This document shows positions 44,294 to 51,110 of a DNA stretch of 61,588 nt, one piece after another. Position numbers and translations under genes: made by a program. Source of the DNA: Clostridia bacterium (GTDB taxonomy: Bacteria; Bacillota; Clostridia; RGIG7378); NCBI GenBank assembly GCA_017559445.1, contig JAFYSJ010000008.1, forward strand, positions 1 to 61,588, read 5' to 3'. The notes below the pieces were generated by a model. The model ran no database searches. It saw nothing but the letters and a program-made list of their open reading frames with translations, and was not told the origin of the DNA. Position 1 is the first letter of the stretch. Every line of letters begins with the position of its first letter.

Positions 44294-44971
44294 ATGCTTT
44301 ATTCTAATATTACAGAGGGAGTTTTCGTCTCCCGTCCAAACAGATTCATCGCCCACGTTCTCATAGACGGAGAACCTGTTATTGCCCATGTCAAAAACAC
44401 AGGCCGATGCAAGGAACTTTTGCTACCAGGCGCTCGAATTTGGCTCAACAAGGGCGATACTCCAGGTCGCAAAACAGATTGGGACCTTATTTCCGTAGAA
44501 TCCAACGGTCAAATCGTAAATATCGACAGTCAGGTGCCTAACCAGGTTGCCAAGGAATATTTACAACACCTTTTTCCTGACGCTCACATTCGTCGCGAGG
44601 TCACCTTTGGAGATTCCCGTTTCGACTTGGTTTTAGAAAGAGACGGCCAAAAACCCACATACGTGGAAGTAAAAGGCGTTACCCTAAAGGTAGGTAATGA
44701 GGCCCGTTTCCCTGACGCTCCCACAGAGCGAGGCGCCAAACATTTAAGAGGTCTCATCCACGCCAAAGAGCAAGGTTACGGAGCAATGTTATTATTTGTA
44801 GTAGCCATGGGCCAGGTAAATGTGGTAAAACCAAACTATGCCACAGATCCAGTCTTCGCCAGCACCATTAGGGATGCGCATTTAGCTGGAGTAGAGATTA
44901 TGGCTGTTGACTGCCAAGTCACGGAGAACGAAATTAAATTCAGAAACAAACTCGCAGTTAACGTTAACTAG
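44294..44971 (+). CDS. sfsA: SfsA family protein (sugar fermentation stimulation protein homologue)
   Basis: 225 residues. Family signatures: VKNTGRCKELLLPG (about 34-47), the nuclease-like core FDLVLERDGQKPTYVEVKGVTL (split about 112-133) and FPDAPTERGAKHLRGL (about 139-154). The D...E-x-K arrangement resembles PD-(D/E)XK nucleases; the cell role is not settled. The ATG lies inside degenerate repeat sequence with no Shine-Dalgarno site, so its upstream control may have been displaced by repeat DNA. The M32 peptidase gene follows after 33 bases. Confidence 0.88.
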   Translation: MLYSNITEGVFVSRPNRFIAHVLIDGEPVIAHVKNTGRCKELLLPGARIWLNKGDTPGRKTDWDLISVESNGQIVNIDSQVPNQVAKEYLQHLFPDAHIRREVTFGDSRFDLVLERDGQKPTYVEVKGVTLKVGNEARFPDAPTERGAKHLRGLIHAKEQGYGAMLLFVVAMGQVNVVKPNYATDPVFASTIRDAHLAGVEIMAVDCQVTENEIKFRNKLAVNVN

Positions 44972-45004
44972 CAATTGATACAAATATAAAAACAGGGGGA
45001 ACAC

Positions 45005-46504
45005 ATGAATTACCAGGAAGCAATCAAAATTTTCAGAACAATGCACGACAAACTTCACGCCATCCATCACGCACTTGGCGTAGTGCATTACGACGCAGCA
45101 ACAGTGGCTCCGAAAGCCTCTGCCGAAGGCCGTGGCAAAACCATGGGCATCATGACAGAAATGTCCTACAACATCCAGACGGCCCCAGAAGTAAAAGAGG
45201 CTGTAGAATGGCTCCTTTCCAACAAGGACCAGCTCACACCTGCCGAGTATCGCGAAGTTACTGAGTTCAACAAGTCCAATGAGTTCATCTCCTCTATCCC
45301 CATGCAGGAGTACGTAGACTACACCATCCTCATTAACGAGGCGGAAGACGTTTGGCACAGAGCCAAAAACGAAAGCGATGCAGATGCATTCCTTCCATAT
45401 TTGGAAAAGATTTTCGAGACTAACAAAAAGTTTGCTCTCTACTATAAGCCTGACCAGAAGCCATATGACACCATGCTTAGCATGTACGAAAAGGGTCTTA
45501 CAATGGAGCAGGCAGATAAATTCTTTGCCGTTCTTCGCAGCAAAATCGTTCCACTTTTGGAAAAGTGTATGAGCGTTCCTCAGGTTAGATGCGATTTCCT
45601 TTCTCGCACTGCCGCTATTCCTACTCAGAGAATTTTCTCCGATTACCTCATGGAAGTTCTCACTATTAACAGAGACAACTGTGGAATCGGCGAAACAGAG
45701 CACCCCTTCACAACAAATTTCAACAAAAAGGACGTTCGTATTACAACACACTACCACGAGGACGCACTTGTTAGCTCCATGTACTCTGTAATCCACGAGG
45801 GTGGCCATGCAATGTACGAGCTTCACAGCGGCGACGACTTGGAAGGCACTTTCCTTTCTGGTGGCGTTAGCATGGGCATCCACGAAAGCCAGAGTCGTTT
45901 CTTCGAAAACATTATTGGCAGAAGCCGTGGCTTTACTGCCCTCATTTTCCCAAAGTGTCAGGAGCTTTTCCCCGACGTATTTGGCGATGTAACTGCCGAG
46001 GAATTCTACAAAGCTGTTAACAAAGCCGAGCCTTCCCTCATAAGAACCGAAGCAGACGAACTCACTTACGCTTTGCACGTATTAGTTCGCTACGAAATCG
46101 AAAAGGCCGTTATCTCTGGCGATTTGGCAGTAAAGGACATCCCTACTGCATGGAACAACAAGTACAAGGAGTATTTGGGCGTGGACGTTCCTGACCATGG
46201 TCACGGATTCCTTCAGGATTCTCACTGGAGCGGTGGTTCTATCGGCTACTTCCCATCTTACGCTTTGGGCTCCGCATACGGCGCACAGATGTTGGCAAAA
46301 ATGAAGGAAACCATCGACGTTGACAAGTGCATCGCAACAGGCGATTTAGCCCCAATTACTGCTTGGTTGGAGGAGAAAATCTGGAGACATGGTTGCATGT
46401 ATGACCCAGGCCAGCTTTTGGAAATGGCAGTTGGCGCACCTTTTGACCCTGCATATTTCACAGATTATTTAGAGGCGAAATTCAAGGAAATCTACAATGT
46501 ATAA
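45005..46504 (+). CDS. M32-family metallocarboxypeptidase (thermostable carboxypeptidase 1 type)
   Basis: 499 residues, cytosolic. Zinc motif H264-E-G-G-H268 within VIHEGGHAMYE and the third-ligand motif GIHESQSRFFEN (about 291-302), both diagnostic of family M32, which removes C-terminal residues from peptides. The length equals the family norm. AGGGGG lies seven bases before ATG. It probably shares a transcript with sfsA and takes part in peptide turnover. Confidence 0.93.
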   Translation: MNYQEAIKIFRTMHDKLHAIHHALGVVHYDAATVAPKASAEGRGKTMGIMTEMSYNIQTAPEVKEAVEWLLSNKDQLTPAEYREVTEFNKSNEFISSIPMQEYVDYTILINEAEDVWHRAKNESDADAFLPYLEKIFETNKKFALYYKPDQKPYDTMLSMYEKGLTMEQADKFFAVLRSKIVPLLEKCMSVPQVRCDFLSRTAAIPTQRIFSDYLMEVLTINRDNCGIGETEHPFTTNFNKKDVRITTHYHEDALVSSMYSVIHEGGHAMYELHSGDDLEGTFLSGGVSMGIHESQSRFFENIIGRSRGFTALIFPKCQELFPDVFGDVTAEEFYKAVNKAEPSLIRTEADELTYALHVLVRYEIEKAVISGDLAVKDIPTAWNNKYKEYLGVDVPDHGHGFLQDSHWSGGSIGYFPSYALGSAYGAQMLAKMKETIDVDKCIATGDLAPITAWLEEKIWRHGCMYDPGQLLEMAVGAPFDPAYFTDYLEAKFKEIYNV

Positions 46505-46578
46505 ATTTGTAGACACAAAAAAATAAATGAAATATTTATTTGAAATTTCCTAATATATTTAGACATATTCACTATAGC

Positions 46579-46625
46579 AAAGTCCACTTTACTGCAATAT
46601 AATTTGTAGCCGGGTGGGCTTTTTT
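46579..46625 (+). terminator. Probable terminator after the M32 peptidase
   Basis: AAAGTCCAC (46579-46587) can pair with GTGGGCTTT across a 26-base loop, followed by T6. An alternative short AGCC/GGCT stem uses the same T run. It lies 75 bases beyond the stop. Confidence 0.55.
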
Positions 46626-46638
46626 GCCTAGTGTTTAA

Positions 46639-46697
46639 CGAATTTCCATTACTTTGGAACGACCCAACGTAACCAAAAGTCGCCCGCTACTTCCGAA
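46639..46697 (-). repeat. 63-bp core repeat, copy 2 (inverted)
   Basis: Read on the minus strand it starts TTCGGAAGTAGCGGGCGAC and runs to GTAATGGAAATTCG, with about three differences from copy 1. Unlike the other copies, the hairpin array lies on its 5' side in this reading, as the element and its flank are rearranged. Confidence 0.8.
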
Positions 46698-46805
46698 TGC
46701 ACGAAGTGAAGAGTGGTCCGCTACGCTAGTAGGCCGCAAGCAAAGATTGCTAGTAACCGCAACTGCGTTGCTAGTGAAACGAACGCGTTGCGTTCTAGTG
46801 AAATG
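46698..46805 (-). repeat. Triloop-hairpin repeat array (about four units)
   Basis: On the plus strand units read GCAA...TTGC-TAGTAACC, GCAAC-TGC-GTTGC-TAGTGAAAC and GAACGC-GTT-GCGTTC-TAGTGAAATGG. They are the reverse orientation of the arrays at 5.5, 31.9, 48.5 and 49.7 kb. That matches the plus-strand direction of the gene it follows (M32 peptidase). Confidence 0.8.
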
Positions 46806-46908
46806 GCCATAGGAACACAGATGCATTCACTAAACACCAAACACTAAACACTAGATGCGTAGCATCTTTGGACCAACACTCAACACCAAACACTCAACAC
46901 TAACTTGG
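46806..46908 (+). repeat. Heptamer minisatellite upstream of pyruvate kinase
   Basis: CATAGGAACACAGATGCATTCACTAAACACC, split here by description only, is followed by CACTAAA/CACCAAA heptamers and the triloop hairpin AGATGC-GTA-GCATCT (about 46852-46866). A second series CACTCAA/CACCAAA then ends at CACTAACTTGGAG, directly before the pyk ribosome site. The whole gap 46505-46918 is repeat apart from the terminator; no separate pyk promoter is evident. Confidence 0.75.
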
Positions 46909-46918
46909 AGATAAACAT

Positions 46919-48331
46919 ATGCGTAAAACAAAGATCATTTGCACACTTGGCCCCGCTTGCATGAACGAAGCTACTCTTACAGCTATGTGCAAGGCAGGCA
47001 TGAACGTTGCACGTTTGAACTTTTCCCACGGCGACCACGAAGAGCAGACCCGTAAGGTTACTTTAGTTAAAACTGTTAGAGAAAAACTTAACTTGCCAAT
47101 CGCCATCATGCTGGACACAAAAGGTCCCGAGTATCGCATTAAGACCTTTGCTAACCACAAGATTTACCTTAACGAGGGCGACAAGTTCACATTCACAACA
47201 GACGACGTAGAGGGCGATCAGACTCGCGTTTCTGTAACATACAAGAGACTTGCTGAGGAACTCCACCCCGGTGATGTAGTTATGGTATGTAACGGACTTG
47301 TTCAGCTCGTTGTAGACACCATTGAGGGCAATAACGTTAACTGCACAGTTACTGCAGGTGGCGAAGTTTCTGATCGCAAGAGCATGAACTTCCCTAACAA
47401 GATTTTGCAGCACGACTACCTTAGCGAAACAGACAAGGCAGACTTGCTTTTCGGTATCGAGAACGACGTTGATTTCGTTGCAGCATCCTTCGTTTCCACA
47501 AAGGCAGACGCTCAAGCTCTCAGAGATTTCCTTGACGCAAACGGTGGCGCAGACATTAGCATCATCGCAAAGATTGAGAACCGTGCCGGTGTAGACAACA
47601 TCGACGAAATTTGCGAAGTTGCGGATGGCATCATGGTTGCTAGAGGCGACTTGGGTGTAGAAATTCCTTTCATCGAGGTTCCTTCCGTACAGAAGCAGCT
47701 CATTAACCGTTGCCGCTTGCTTGGTAAGAGAGTTATTACTGCTACAGAAATGTTGGAGTCCATGATCCACAACGTAAGACCTACACGTGCTGAGATTTCC
47801 GACGTAGCTAACGCGGTTTACGACGGCTCCTCCGCAATCATGCTTTCTGGCGAAACAGCTGCTGGTAAGTATCCCGTAGAGTCCGTTAAGTACATGTCCG
47901 AGATCGCTGAGTACACAGAAAATCAGATTGACTACAGCGCATGGTTCCGTAAGACAGATTACAAGATTAAGAACACATTGGATGCTATTTCCCACTCCTG
48001 CTGTTCCATGTCCATTGACGTAGGAGCAAAGTGCATCGTAGTTAACTCCTTGTCTGGCCGCACAGTTCGCATGGTTAGCCGTTTCCGCAGCCCTGCTGAC
48101 ATCATCGGCATCACCACTGAGCGCAAGGCATGGCGTCAGCTCGGTATGAGTTGGGGTGTTATTCCAGTTCTCTCTGAGGAGTACAGCTCCTTGGACATCG
48201 TTTTCTACCAGGCTTTGTCTAAGGCAAAAAAGATTCTTTCTTTGGAAAAGGGCGATCTTGTTGTTATGACAGGTGGTATGATAAACGGAAAGACAGGAAA
48301 CACAAATACAATTAAGGTTGAGACTGTATAA
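46919..48331 (+). CDS. pyk: Pyruvate kinase
   Basis: 470 residues. Transfers phosphate from phosphoenolpyruvate to ADP, the last ATP-forming step of glycolysis. Motifs: TKIICTLGPAC (4-14), NVARLNFSHGD (about 29-39), DTKGPEYR, IAKIENRAGVDNIDEI (about 216-231), VARGDLGVEIP (about 240-250) and the active-site TATEMLESMI (about 275-284). The extra C-terminal PEP-utiliser domain of Bacillus enzymes is absent. The GGAGAT site abuts a repeat block. Confidence 0.96.
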   Translation: MRKTKIICTLGPACMNEATLTAMCKAGMNVARLNFSHGDHEEQTRKVTLVKTVREKLNLPIAIMLDTKGPEYRIKTFANHKIYLNEGDKFTFTTDDVEGDQTRVSVTYKRLAEELHPGDVVMVCNGLVQLVVDTIEGNNVNCTVTAGGEVSDRKSMNFPNKILQHDYLSETDKADLLFGIENDVDFVAASFVSTKADAQALRDFLDANGGADISIIAKIENRAGVDNIDEICEVADGIMVARGDLGVEIPFIEVPSVQKQLINRCRLLGKRVITATEMLESMIHNVRPTRAEISDVANAVYDGSSAIMLSGETAAGKYPVESVKYMSEIAEYTENQIDYSAWFRKTDYKIKNTLDAISHSCCSMSIDVGAKCIVVNSLSGRTVRMVSRFRSPADIIGITTERKAWRQLGMSWGVIPVLSEEYSSLDIVFYQALSKAKKILSLEKGDLVVMTGGMINGKTGNTNTIKVETV

Positions 48332-48334
48332 GAT

Positions 48335-48362
48335 AAAGCAGGGCATAATGCTCTGCTTTTTT
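48335..48362 (+). terminator. Terminator of pyk
   Basis: AAAGCAGGGCAT pairs with ATGCTCTGCTTT and is followed by a T run, three bases after the stop codon. Confidence 0.88.
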
Positions 48363-48372
48363 AGTGTTTAGT

Positions 48373-48436
48373 ATTCGGAAGTAGCGGGCGACTTTGGGTT
48401 GCTTTGGGTCGATCCAATGTAATGGATATTCACTAG
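48373..48436 (+). repeat. 63-bp core repeat, copy 3
   Basis: It matches copy 1 with four substitutions over 63 bases, including one that disrupts the inner 9-bp stem (CCAATGTAA). It is again followed directly by a triloop-hairpin array. Confidence 0.85.
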
Positions 48437-48531
48437 GCGTAGCCGGTTCACTAGCACCAACGGTGAGGCACACTAGCAACGCAGTTGCGGCTCACTAGCG
48501 AAGCGGTTCACTAGCCGAAAGCGGTTCATTA
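48430..48531 (+). repeat. Triloop-hairpin repeat array (about six units) at the tspO stop
   Basis: Units GGC-GTA-GCC, CACC-AAC-GGTG, CAAC-GCA-GTTG, GC-GAA-GC and GCC-GAAA-GC are joined by GGTTCACTAG-type sequences. On the minus strand the tspO stop TAA is followed at once by TGAACCGC, the unit joint. Confidence 0.85.
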
Positions 48532-48999
48532 ATTCAACATCGCTATTCCCAGATTTAAATATCCAGCAAACGTGACCCACAGCAAATATGGCACCATGAG
48601 CCAAGCAGCTGCTGTCGAAATTCGTCGAAACTGCAAAATAGTCACCAAAATCAGCACCCACAGCATGACTAGCCATCCAAATGCCAAATAATATAATTCT
48701 AAATTAAAAAACAATATGCTCCACACAAAGTTAAACACCAGCTGCACACCATAGATTTTTAGAGCATTAGCCACTTCTTCTGAATCAGGATTCTGCTTCA
48801 AAACCAAAAAGGACGCAATTCCAATTAAAACAAACAAAATCGTCCAAACTACGGGAAACAACCATCCAGGAGGAGCCAAGGCCGGCTTTACCAATTCCTG
48901 AAATTTATCCATGGAGCCACTGCTAACCAAGGCAGAAAGTCCTCCCACCAAAAGCGGAATAGCCAAGCACACAAAAAAGCTTAACTTCTTATGTTTCAT
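48529..48999 (-). CDS. tspO: TspO/MBR family membrane protein
   Basis: 156 residues with five membrane helices. Family motifs: LAPPGWLFPVVWTILFVLIGIA (split about 42-63), QLVFNFVWSILFF (about 86-98) and the C-terminal PYLLWVTFAGYLNLGI. TspO proteins bind porphyrins or other hydrophobic ligands and are linked to stress responses; ligand unknown here. Divergent from the HEPN-like gene. The 3' end abuts a repeat array. Confidence 0.92.
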   Translation of the reverse strand: MKHKKLSFFVCLAIPLLVGGLSALVSSGSMDKFQELVKPALAPPGWLFPVVWTILFVLIGIASFLVLKQNPDSEEVANALKIYGVQLVFNFVWSILFFNLELYYLAFGWLVMLWVLILVTILQFRRISTAAAWLMVPYLLWVTFAGYLNLGIAMLN

Positions 49000-49034
49000 A
49001 TGCCCTCGACATAATTATTTTAAATTAGTATATG

Positions 49035-49063
49035 CAAAAGGCGTGCTTTTTATGAACACGCCT
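49035..49063. terminator. Hairpin between divergent tspO and HEPN-like genes
   Basis: AGGCGTG (49039-49045) pairs with CACGCCT (49057-49063). On the minus strand TTTTG follows, which would make a terminator in the tspO leader; on the plus strand the T run comes later. It may limit read-through or attenuate tspO. Confidence 0.5.
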
Positions 49064-49084
49064 CTTCTCTATTTTTCGACAACA

Positions 49085-49113
49085 ATTGGAATCTCCTGCA
49101 TTTCCTTGTATAC
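49085..49113 (+). promoter_or_regulatory. Promoter for the HEPN-like gene
   Basis: TTGGAA (49085-49090) and TATACT (49108-49113) with a 17-base spacer. Transcription would begin about 25 bases before the ATG. Confidence 0.75.
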
Positions 49114-49143
49114 TTATTTTGAAATTCGTCCCGAGGTATTGTT

Positions 49144-49587
49144 ATGGGTTTTATCGATTCTTTCAAAAAGCTTGAAAAACTGTGCAGTGAGCTTTATGAC
49201 ACAAATCACGGAGTTTCAACATATATCGACGAAATGACAAACACCCCAAAGGGTTCTCTTTGTGTGCCTGGATGGGACGATGACTTAAAGTTGCTAAAGC
49301 ACTATCGTTGGATGCGCAACAAGATTGCTCACGAGCCCGATTGCACAGAAGAAAATATGTGCGCACCTAAGGACGAAAAGTGGCTTGACGATTTTTTCTC
49401 TCGCATCATGACTTCTAACGATCCCCTTGCCCTTTACCATAAGGCTAAGCAGCCCAAGAAGGTAAAGTCTCCCAAGAAAGAAGATCCTGAGAAACCAAAT
49501 TTCATGGCTGTATTCTTTAGTATTCTTCTCTTTTTGTTCGCCTTTGGCTTATTTTTGACTTTTATTATTCTTCTTTTCTTCAAATAA
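49144..49587 (+). CDS. HEPN-like domain protein with C-terminal membrane anchor
   Basis: 147 residues. The N-terminal about 85 residues are helical and contain HYRWMRNKIAHEPD (about 53-66). R58-N-K-I-A-H63 fits the R-x4-6-H motif of HEPN ribonucleases and DUF4145-like proteins. A Lys/Pro-rich linker (about 101-116) leads to one strongly hydrophobic helix (about 120-146) ending in Phe-Lys, a tail anchor with the domain in the cytoplasm. No MNT partner or toxin-antitoxin gene is adjacent. Function is unknown; the HEPN call rests on this motif and helical content. Confidence 0.5.
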   Translation: MGFIDSFKKLEKLCSELYDTNHGVSTYIDEMTNTPKGSLCVPGWDDDLKLLKHYRWMRNKIAHEPDCTEENMCAPKDEKWLDDFFSRIMTSNDPLALYHKAKQPKKVKSPKKEDPEKPNFMAVFFSILLFLFAFGLFLTFIILLFFK

Positions 49588-49596
49588 TTACTCCCT

Positions 49597-49719
49597 AGCG
49601 CGACAGCGCGGCCTACTAGCGCAGCGGATCACTAGCGAACGAAGTGAGCGATCACTAGCGCGATAGCGCGGCCACTAGCCGCTTGCGGTTCACTAACGAG
49701 CTTTGCTCGTGGTTCACTA
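49597..49719 (+). repeat. Triloop-hairpin repeat array (about seven units) at the cotJC stop
   Basis: Units CGC-GAC-AGCG, GC-GCA-GC, CGAACGAAGTGAGCG, CGC-GAT-AGCG, CCGC-TTG-CGG and CGAGC-TTT-GCTCG, joined by CACTAG or CTACTAG. On the minus strand cotJC ends GAT TAG, and this TAG is the start of the joint TAGTGAACC. Confidence 0.85.
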
Positions 49720-50310
49720 ATCAAAAGCTGGATTTATCGCATAGTAGTTGTTGGAATCCAAATGCTCCCTAATATCCGTCAGCATTTCGCCAAATCTCTG
49801 GAAATGCACAACCTCACGAGCCCTAAGGAAACGAATTGCATCCTTTACATCCGGATCATCCACCAAACGCAAAATATTGTCGTATGTCAATCTGGCCTTT
49901 TGCTCAGCTGCCATGTCCTCAAATGCATCCGCAATTGGATCTCCTGTGGACTGAATTGCCGCCGCTGTAAATGGCTCGCCCGATGCCGACTGCGGGTAAA
50001 CGCCCGTGGTATGATCCACAAAGTAAGCGTCAAAACCACTTGCCTTTATCTGCTCCAACGAAAGATTCCTTGTTAACTGATAAATAATAGATCCAATCAT
50101 TTCTTCATGATTAAGCTCCTCAGTACCGACGTCCGTTAAAACGGCAATTCCCTTTTTGTACGGCATAGCAAATCTCTGATTTAAATAGCGTGCCGCAGCA
50201 CCTGCCTCGCCATCTGGTCCTCCAAGCTGTGCAATGATTATCTTTGCCGCAGCAGGGTTGGGTGTCTTTATATTAATTGGATATTGTAATGCTTTCTGGT
50301 AATAAAACAT
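49717..50310 (-). CDS. cotJC: Spore coat protein CotJC (manganese catalase family)
   Basis: 197 residues from ATG 50310. Ferritin-like, di-manganese catalase fold with metal-ligand regions RYLNQRFAMPY, GTEELNHEEMIG (about 62-73) and FLRAREVVHFQRFGE (about 164-178). In spore formers CotJC is packed in the coat and may break down peroxide. Last gene of cotJABC. Its stop codon is part of a repeat joint. Confidence 0.92.
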   Translation of the reverse strand: MFYYQKALQYPINIKTPNPAAAKIIIAQLGGPDGEAGAAARYLNQRFAMPYKKGIAVLTDVGTEELNHEEMIGSIIYQLTRNLSLEQIKASGFDAYFVDHTTGVYPQSASGEPFTAAAIQSTGDPIADAFEDMAAEQKARLTYDNILRLVDDPDVKDAIRFLRAREVVHFQRFGEMLTDIREHLDSNNYYAINPAFD

Positions 50311-50311
50311 G

Positions 50312-50563
50312 TTATACCTGCCTTTCCCATGGCCATGGCGACTCAATCCACTGCCAACTGTCTGTACAATAATTTCCCGACGTGGTCAAAGGGCCAAATC
50401 TCATTTCGTATGTGTTAATCAAACCTGCCAACTCTTCCCTAGTTGACGTGTACTTTGCCATGGCGTCTGCGTCGCATGGATGCGTATCCAAGAAAAGGGC
50501 CGTATCCAACATGCTAAAGCTCTGAACCTGTATACTTTTAATCAATTGCTTTTGTTCTTTCAT
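50312..50563 (-). CDS. cotJB: Spore coat protein CotJB
   Basis: 83 residues from ATG 50563 (AAGGAGG nine bases upstream, inside the end of cotJA). Conserved features are MLDTALFLDTHPCDADAM (about 18-35) and a C-terminal W-x-W-x-E-S-P-W-P-W segment. It overlaps cotJA by four bases and ends one base before cotJC, so the three genes form one unit needed for coat assembly. Function at the molecular level is not known. Confidence 0.92.
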   Translation of the reverse strand: MKEQKQLIKSIQVQSFSMLDTALFLDTHPCDADAMAKYTSTREELAGLINTYEMRFGPLTTSGNYCTDSWQWIESPWPWERQV

Positions 50564-50850
50564 TTGCAACAGCCTCCTTGTCTACCCTCAAAAGGCTTAT
50601 ACAATGCAGCAAAAATAGTTCCCCTCTCAAGGCCTTCTTCTGGACAATAGATATCAGCCCAAACCTGGGTTGGAACGTATGCCATGGCTGGCACCATGCC
50701 CTTAATGTAGCCCGCTAAAGTTCCCAATGCATCACAAGCAACCGTTGCTGAAACTGTGTTCTCGCTGGGCATATTTTGACACGGACAAGATCTCATGGGC
50801 TCTCTTTGGTACTGATTGTTATAATTATTTCTACTTCTATTCTGTACCAT
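50560..50850 (-). CDS. cotJA: Spore coat protein CotJA
   Basis: 96 residues from ATG 50850 (AGGAG ten bases upstream; ATG 50868 has only a weak site). The family signature is YVPTQVWADIYCPEEGLERG followed by TIFAALYKPF (about 58-87). The Asn/Arg-rich N-terminus and Cys-rich tail (GGCCK) suit coat cross-linking. First gene of cotJABC; no SigE-type promoter could be assigned with confidence in the 240-base gap upstream. Confidence 0.88.
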   Translation of the reverse strand: MVQNRSRNNYNNQYQREPMRSCPCQNMPSENTVSATVACDALGTLAGYIKGMVPAMAYVPTQVWADIYCPEEGLERGTIFAALYKPFEGRQGGCCK

Positions 50851-50992
50851 CACTCTCAAACTCCTCATTTGTTTCTTTACTTCAAACTATGCAAAATTCT
50901 CGCTTTTGTGCATGGAAAAGCTAGCCCAAAAATTATTTCGGGAAATTATAAGGTATTTTAGGGAAAAAGCTTAGTTGCATACGTTATTTACC

Positions 50993-51022
50993 TTGACAAT
51001 TTGGCTGTGTAGTAAGTAAAAT
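50993..51022 (+). promoter_or_regulatory. Promoter for the GH94 gene
   Basis: TTGACA (50993-50998) and TAAAAT (51017-51022) with an 18-base spacer. The predicted leader is about 80 bases and ends in AGGAGG nine bases before ATG. Confidence 0.72.
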
Positions 51023-51110
51023 GGACGATGTAGAATCGGCTTTAGGCTGGGGTTTATCTTGCCCTTTTTGATTAAGCCGCAGCTACTAATATATCAGGAG
51101 GAATCTCAAG

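Noticed and set aside
49144-49587. HEPN/MNT toxin-antitoxin pair
   Set aside because: Neither neighbour is a nucleotidyltransferase or other antitoxin; tspO is divergent and cotJC convergent.
50869-50960. SigE-type sporulation promoter upstream of cotJA
   Set aside because: A CATAGTTT-like -10 is visible, but no matching -35 at the right spacing, so I do not annotate it.
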